This document shows positions 60,180-64,000 of a stretch of DNA of 64,000 nucleotides, piece after piece. The position numbers and the translations under genes were made by a program. This DNA comes from DASXSB01 sp036506275 (GTDB lineage Bacteria > Methylomirabilota > Methylomirabilia > Rokubacteriales > CSP1-6). The DNA lies in contig DASXSB010000054.1 of assembly GCA_036506275.1 (NCBI GenBank), positions 1-64,000 of the forward strand, written 5' to 3'. The stretch's first letter is position 1; each line of letters starts with the position of its first letter. Under the pieces are notes generated by a model, which saw only the letters and a program-made list of their open reading frames with translations, was not told the DNA's origin and did not search any database.

Positions 60180-60225
60180 GAGAACTTTTCCGACAGAAGT
60201 GGCCTCGTTCGGAAAGTTCTCCGAC
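60180..60225. promoter_or_regulatory. Inverted-repeat box pair upstream of PEP-CTERM copy B
   Basis: GAGAACTTTTCCG (60180-60192) and CGGAAAGTTCTC (60210-60221) form an inverted repeat with a 17-base spacer, 110-155 bases before copy B. Each arm extends into CCGAC, giving two copies of the box found once upstream of copy A. It also lies 16-60 bases after the nitroreductase stop, so a terminator role is the main alternative. Confidence 0.45.
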
Positions 60226-60240
60226 GTATTTGCCTTCGTG

Positions 60241-60864
60241 CTACGTCCAGGGCCCCGTCGAGCCCCAGCGATCGAGGAAACAGGTCTCCGAAATCGGCTT
60301 GCGAACGCTTCCGCCGAAGCTTCCCTGTGGATAACCGAGTGGAATGCAGAAGTGGAAGGCGACCTCTTTTGGAATTTTGAACATCGCGTTGAAACGATCC
60401 ATGACCTTCGCGTGTAAAGTTGTCGGCACCGATCCGACGCCGAGCGCCCTCGCCGCCAGCATGAGGTTCTGTGCGGCCGGAATGACCGAGTTGGCGGTGC
60501 CGGGAGGAAGCGCGAGCGCGAAGACGACGCACGGCACCTGCCCCATGGTCTCCGCGAGGCCCATCGCCGACCGATAGTTTTTGTTGTCGGCCGGGATGTC
60601 CTCGGGCTTCGTCCAGCCGTGCTCGTCGAAGCGCTTGGCCCACCACGCCTCCCGGTACAGCTTCCCGAACTCCGCGATCTGCGCCCGGTCCGTGACCACC
60701 AGGAAGCGCGCGATCTGGCGATTGCCGCCGTTGGGCGCCTTCATGGCCGCGTCCAGGATGAGGCCGAGATCGGCAGCCGGGATGGGATCGGGCTTGAAGC
60801 GGCGGATCGCCCGCTGCGTGCTCATCGCCTCCCCCACGGGCATGCGGAGACGGTCGAAGCTCAT
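60241..60864 (-). CDS. Nitroreductase-family flavoprotein
   Basis: 207 residues. The FMN-binding start STQRAIRRFKPDPIPAADL (R-x2-R-x-F) is followed by AMKAPNGGNRQIARFLVVTD and, towards the end, AAQNLMLAARALGVGSVPTTL and FCIPLGYPQG. It belongs to the NfsA/NfsB superfamily and should use NAD(P)H to reduce nitro, quinone or other electron-poor substrates. ATG 60864 has GAGGA 6 bases upstream. It is between the VWA protein gene (33 bases away) and the PEP-CTERM gene on the same strand. Confidence 0.9.
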   Translation of the reverse strand: MSFDRLRMPVGEAMSTQRAIRRFKPDPIPAADLGLILDAAMKAPNGGNRQIARFLVVTDRAQIAEFGKLYREAWWAKRFDEHGWTKPEDIPADNKNYRSAMGLAETMGQVPCVVFALALPPGTANSVIPAAQNLMLAARALGVGSVPTTLHAKVMDRFNAMFKIPKEVAFHFCIPLGYPQGSFGGSVRKPISETCFLDRWGSTGPWT

Positions 60865-60896
60865 CGCGTGTCCTCCTCGGTCAGCGATCGGAGATG

Positions 60897-62846
60897 TCAG
60901 GAAACGGCGCGGCGCCTAGTGCTCACGTAGTCGACGAGGACGTACTCGCCGAGGCGCTCCGGTGTCGTGAAGAACGCGCGCCCGCGGTTGATGCGCGCCA
61001 TCTCCTCCACGAAGGCGGTGAGCCACGAGGAGCGCTCCAACATGAACGTGTTGATCGTGATGTTCTCGCGCGTGCACCGTTGCACTTCTTTCAGCGTCTC
61101 CTGCACCGTCCGTCGCGTGGCCGGGTAGGAGAAGTCCGCGACCCCGTTTTCCAGGTGCGCGGTGGGCTCGCCGTCGGTGACCATCAGGATCTGACGATTG
61201 CCGCCGCGGTGCCGGGCCAGGAGCTGCCGCGCGAGGGCGAAGCCCGCGTGCATGTTCGTGCCCATGCTCCACTCGCTCCACGAGAGCGTGGGGAGCTGGG
61301 CGGGCGTGAACTCGCGTGCGTAGAGCGAGAAGCCGATGATGTAGAGCGCATCGCGCGGAAACTGCGCGCGCACGAGCGCGCTCAGCGCGAGCGCCATCTT
61401 CTTCGCGGGCAGGAAGTAGCCGTTGTTGAGCATGGAGCGGCTCATGTCGAGCATGACCACGGTGGCCGCCTGCGTCCGGAGCTCCGTGCGATATACCTCG
61501 AAGTCGTCGGGAACGAGGCGGAGCGGCGTGCCGGGCCCGCCGCGCTCGACCGCGTTCATCACCGTGTCCTTGAGGTCGAGCAGGAAGGGATCGCCGAACT
61601 CGTACGCCTTCGTCTCGTCCGTCTGATCGCCGCCGACCCCTCGCCGGTTGATGGCGTGGCCGCCGCTGCGGTCGCGCTTCAGCCGCGCGAAGATATCGGC
61701 GAGCGCCTTGTCGGCGATCTTGCGGATGGCGCGCGCGGTGAGCTTGAGCTCGTCACCCTCGCGTTCCAGGTAGCCCGCCTCTTCCAGCTTTTTCGCCAGC
61801 TCGCGGAGGCGTTCGAGGTCGCGCGCCGCCTCCGGTCCCGCCAGCTTCTCCACGCGCTCGGGGTCGATGGCCTGGAGGTCGGCGGCGTCCCGCACCGCGC
61901 GCAGCTCGCGCTCGAGGCGATCCATCTGCCCGAGCTCGTCCATGAGCTGCATCGCCTGCTCGAGATCGACCGCCTCGTCGCCGCGGAACGGGTAGCGGCG
62001 CGACATCTCGTCGAGAGGCATGAGATCGCCGAGGTGCATGGCGAGCTGGGAGAGCGCCGCCTCCAGCCGCTCGTCCTGGAGGAAGAGCGACCGCATCATC
62101 TCGTCGAGCTGTCCCCGCTGCTCCGGCGACAGGCTTTGCAGCAGCGACTGCATGGCCGCCATCCGCTGGCCCAGCTGCTCGAGGAGGTCGTCGAGGCTCT
62201 CGGCGCCCGGGAAGTGCTGGCCCCACTTCTGCTTGAACGCCTCGAAGTCGGGCTCACCGCCGTCCGCTTTCTCCCGCAGCATCCGGTTGAGGTCCTGCAC
62301 CATCTCGCGGAGCCGGCGGAGATCCTCCGGGGTCATGTTCTGGAGCGACTGCTGCATGCCCTGCATGAACGGCTTGAGCATGTGCTGACGGAGCGACGCC
62401 AGCAGCTCGTCGAAGAGCCGCTTCGCCTCGGGATCGACGAACTCGTACTGCTGGAGCTCGCGCAGGCGGCCGGCGGCGTCGGGCGGGATACGGTCGAAGG
62501 CGGCCTGGCGCCGCGTGCGCTCCCGTCCGTCGGGCATGCGCTCGATTCCCGCGCGCTCGGTGCGAACGACGTCTTCGAGCTTTTTCTCGATGTCCTCGAA
62601 GCTCGAGCCGAGGTCGAAGCGATCGAGCCGCTGCTGCCGCCGCCGCCGGAGCTGCTCCATGATCTCCTTGAGGCCGCGCATGGGCGCGCCCTGGGGCGGC
62701 CGCATCCCCTCGCCGAGCAGACGCCGCAGCGCGCTCCGGAGATCGCCGTAGCCGAGGATGTCGTCCGCGATCTCGTCGAGCACCTCGTCGGCGTCGAGAT
62801 CGGGAAGCTGCTGGGAGCCGTCCCAGCGCGAATAGCGGAAGAACAC
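60897..62846 (-). CDS. VWA-domain protein partnered with ChlI-type AAA ATPase
   Basis: 649 residues from GTG 62846, two bases after the AAA gene. The first 400 residues are mostly charged helices with coiled-coil character (RGLKEIMEQLRRRRQQRLD, MQQSLQNMTPEDLRRLREMV). The C-terminus holds a VWA domain: MIDAS AATVVMLDMSRSMLNNGYF (D-x-S-x-S near 466), SMGTNMHAGFALA (Thr) and ILMVTDGEPTAH (Asp). Such proteins act with MoxR/ChlI-type ATPases in metal insertion or complex assembly. It has no signal peptide or membrane helix. The cargo is unknown. Confidence 0.9.
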   Translation of the reverse strand: MFFRYSRWDGSQQLPDLDADEVLDEIADDILGYGDLRSALRRLLGEGMRPPQGAPMRGLKEIMEQLRRRRQQRLDRFDLGSSFEDIEKKLEDVVRTERAGIERMPDGRERTRRQAAFDRIPPDAAGRLRELQQYEFVDPEAKRLFDELLASLRQHMLKPFMQGMQQSLQNMTPEDLRRLREMVQDLNRMLREKADGGEPDFEAFKQKWGQHFPGAESLDDLLEQLGQRMAAMQSLLQSLSPEQRGQLDEMMRSLFLQDERLEAALSQLAMHLGDLMPLDEMSRRYPFRGDEAVDLEQAMQLMDELGQMDRLERELRAVRDAADLQAIDPERVEKLAGPEAARDLERLRELAKKLEEAGYLEREGDELKLTARAIRKIADKALADIFARLKRDRSGGHAINRRGVGGDQTDETKAYEFGDPFLLDLKDTVMNAVERGGPGTPLRLVPDDFEVYRTELRTQAATVVMLDMSRSMLNNGYFLPAKKMALALSALVRAQFPRDALYIIGFSLYAREFTPAQLPTLSWSEWSMGTNMHAGFALARQLLARHRGGNRQILMVTDGEPTAHLENGVADFSYPATRRTVQETLKEVQRCTRENITINTFMLERSSWLTAFVEEMARINRGRAFFTTPERLGEYVLVDYVSTRRRAVS

Positions 62847-62848
62847 CG

Positions 62849-64000
62849 TCAGCTTCGGTAGCGCGCGGCGCCGGCGCGAACGTCCTTGTTGAGCTTGCGG
62901 CTCAGGTGCAGCCCTTCGAGCACGAACTCGATGGCGGCGGCGACGCTGGCGGGATCGCTCGCGCCCAGCTTGGCGGCGGCCCCCCGCAAGGCGGGAACGG
63001 CCGCCACCTGGCGCACATACTCCGCGGACGGCATGGTGTCGGCGGCGTCGACGGCGAAGCCGCCCTGGAACGCGCCCACCACGGGCTCCAGCTCCGCCAT
63101 CTTGAAGCTGCGGTTGAAGACGTTGAGGACCGCGCGCTGGAGGAGCTTGGCGAGGATCTTGTCCTCGCCGGTGTCGCCGAGCGTCTCCAGCTCGATCTTG
63201 CCGTTGGTGGAGGCGGCGAGCGCCCCGAGATCGCTCACGCGCGGCGCCGCCTCCCGCTCCCCCAGCCGGATGGCGCGCTTGAGCGCGGAGGAGAGGAGGT
63301 TCTCGTAGTTGCAGATGGTGACGCGCACGGAGACGCCCGAGCGCTGGCTGATCTCCGACGAGCCACGGGCGAGATGCGTGAGCTCGGCCACCACCTGCTT
63401 CATGTAGTCCGCGCTGTGGACCTCGCAGCCGTCGGCGGCGAACGCCGTCCGCTCCGCCTCCATGATGGCGATCTCGTCATCGAGGCGCTTCGGGTAGTGC
63501 GTGCGGATCTGGGAGCCGAACCGATCCTTGAGGGGCGTGATGATGCGGCCGCGGTTGGTGTAGTCCTCGGGGTTAGCGCTCGCCACCACGTAGACGTCGA
63601 GGGGGAGGCGCACCTTGTAGCCGCGGATCTGGACGTCGCGCTCCTCCATGATGTTGAGGAGACCGACCTGGATCCGCTCCGCGAGGTCGGGCAGCTCGTT
63701 GAGCGCGAAAATTCCCCGATGCGTGCGCGGCAGCAACCCGTAGTGGATGGTGAGCTCGTCGGAGAGATAGCGCCCCTCCGCGACCTTGATGGGATCGACC
63801 TCGCCGATGAGATCGGCGATCGTGATGTCGGGCGTGGCCAGCTTCTCGCCGTAGCGTCGGTCGCGCGGGATCCACGCGATCTCCACCGCGTCGCGCTTCT
63901 CGTCGAGGCGCTGCTGGCAGGCCCGGCAGATGGGAGCGAGAGGATCGTCGTTGATCTCGCAGCCGGCGACGGCGGGAAGGAGCGGATCGAGCAGCCCGAC
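62849..64000 (-). CDS. ChlI/MoxR-like AAA+ ATPase, N-terminus outside window
   Basis: The last 383 residues of the protein are present, open to the right edge. Walker B and sensor parts are visible: TIHYGLLPRTHRGIFALNELP, DLAERIQVGLLNIMEERDVQI, LPLDVYVVASANPEDYTNRG (sensor 1 Asn) and PLKDRFGSQIRTHYPK (Arg finger region), as in magnesium-chelatase ChlI. Walker A is missing because it lies beyond the window. A Cys cluster (AGCEINDDPLAPICRACQQ, 63892-63990) is inserted before the Walker B. Such an insert occurs in a group of ChlI-like ATPases and may bind zinc or a cluster. It is followed at once by the VWA gene, its expected partner. Confidence 0.85.
   Translation of the reverse strand, partial: VGLLDPLLPAVAGCEINDDPLAPICRACQQRLDEKRDAVEIAWIPRDRRYGEKLATPDITIADLIGEVDPIKVAEGRYLSDELTIHYGLLPRTHRGIFALNELPDLAERIQVGLLNIMEERDVQIRGYKVRLPLDVYVVASANPEDYTNRGRIITPLKDRFGSQIRTHYPKRLDDEIAIMEAERTAFAADGCEVHSADYMKQVVAELTHLARGSSEISQRSGVSVRVTICNYENLLSSALKRAIRLGEREAAPRVSDLGALAASTNGKIELETLGDTGEDKILAKLLQRAVLNVFNRSFKMAELEPVVGAFQGGFAVDAADTMPSAEYVRQVAAVPALRGAAAKLGASDPASVAAAIEFVLEGLHLSRKLNKDVRAGAARYRS

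Noticed and set aside
60894..62861. Plus-strand open frame of 655 codons opposite the VWA gene
   Set aside because: A mirror of a helix-rich GC-rich gene; no motif, while the minus strand has a MIDAS-bearing VWA protein.

Overview
The window reads as about 64 kb of chromosome from a GC-rich, Gram-negative, probably soil or sediment bacterium that is most likely uncultivated. The Gram-negative call rests on a complete Tol-Pal operon, an outer-membrane-type lipoprotein sorting style, TonB-like TolA and PEP-CTERM surface proteins. The gene mix (tandem M20 amidohydrolases, LLM flavin oxidoreductases, form-II CoxL-like oxidoreductase, S9 oligopeptidase, several alpha/beta hydrolases, ChrR-type sigma control) resembles what is known from Candidatus Rokubacteria/Methylomirabilota or deep-branching delta-like lineages. 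That placement is inference: there is no rRNA here to test it. I saw no phage genes, insertion sequences, CRISPR arrays or plasmid functions. Coding density is high, and no gene-free stretch exceeds about 250 bases.

Layout. 1-2.2 kb: start of a cyclic-nucleotide-binding protein, a ketoacyl-synthase C-terminal remnant, a CBS-pair protein and a secreted amidohydrolase. 2.3-6.1 kb: a large BTAD/AAA/TPR regulator, tRNA-Arg(TCG) and a 57-residue TTG-start gene. 6.2-9.9 kb: a 5'-truncated LLM oxidoreductase, then two tandem M20 amidohydrolases translationally coupled to a Cu/Zn superoxide dismutase lipoprotein. 10-12.8 kb (minus): ECF sigma factor, ChrR-like zinc/cupin anti-sigma factor and MEDS-domain histidine kinase. 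12.9-18.9 kb (minus): a GldA/GldF/GldG-type ABC exporter with a DUF4340 protein, then a double-length ThyX and a DinB-fold protein. 19-22.7 kb: a metallo-beta-lactamase-fold protein without its metal motif, a cupin, a PEP-CTERM fragment, a fluoroacetate-dehalogenase-type hydrolase and a second LLM oxidoreductase.

22.7-26.9 kb (plus): a tightly packed DHODH-like / CgeB-like glycosyltransferase / threonine synthase / 3-methyladenine glycosylase operon. 27.7-32.8 kb (plus): tolQ-tolR-tolA-tolB-pal-cpoB behind a good sigma-70 promoter and ending in a hairpin terminator. 32.8-37.4 kb: zinc anti-sigma-like protein, hydrolase, DUF502 protein, pteridine-reductase-like SDR, small zinc protein, DAHP synthase and a DsrE-like exported protein. 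37.5-42.8 kb (minus): LolD-type ATPase, FtsX/LolE-type double permease, AttH/CrtC-like protein and an Fpg-family glycosylase. 43-51.6 kb: thioesterase, DUF1344 protein, lipoprotein protease, HAD type II enzyme, oligopeptidase B, a SCO1664-DUF3090-phosphatase trio, M20 peptidase and two small proteins.

51.7-64 kb: CoxL-like subunit with no partner subunits, an unknown 408-residue protein, a Tat-exported amidase, MsrA, two near-identical nidogen-like PEP-CTERM proteins in tandem sharing an upstream sequence box, a nitroreductase, and a VWA / ChlI-type AAA pair that runs off the right edge.

Themes. Several modules point to oxidative and redox stress (ECF-ChrR, SodC, MsrA, nitroreductase, two base-excision glycosylases) and to catabolism of amides, peptides and halogenated acids. 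Three genes survive only as fragments, so the region has been rearranged in the past.
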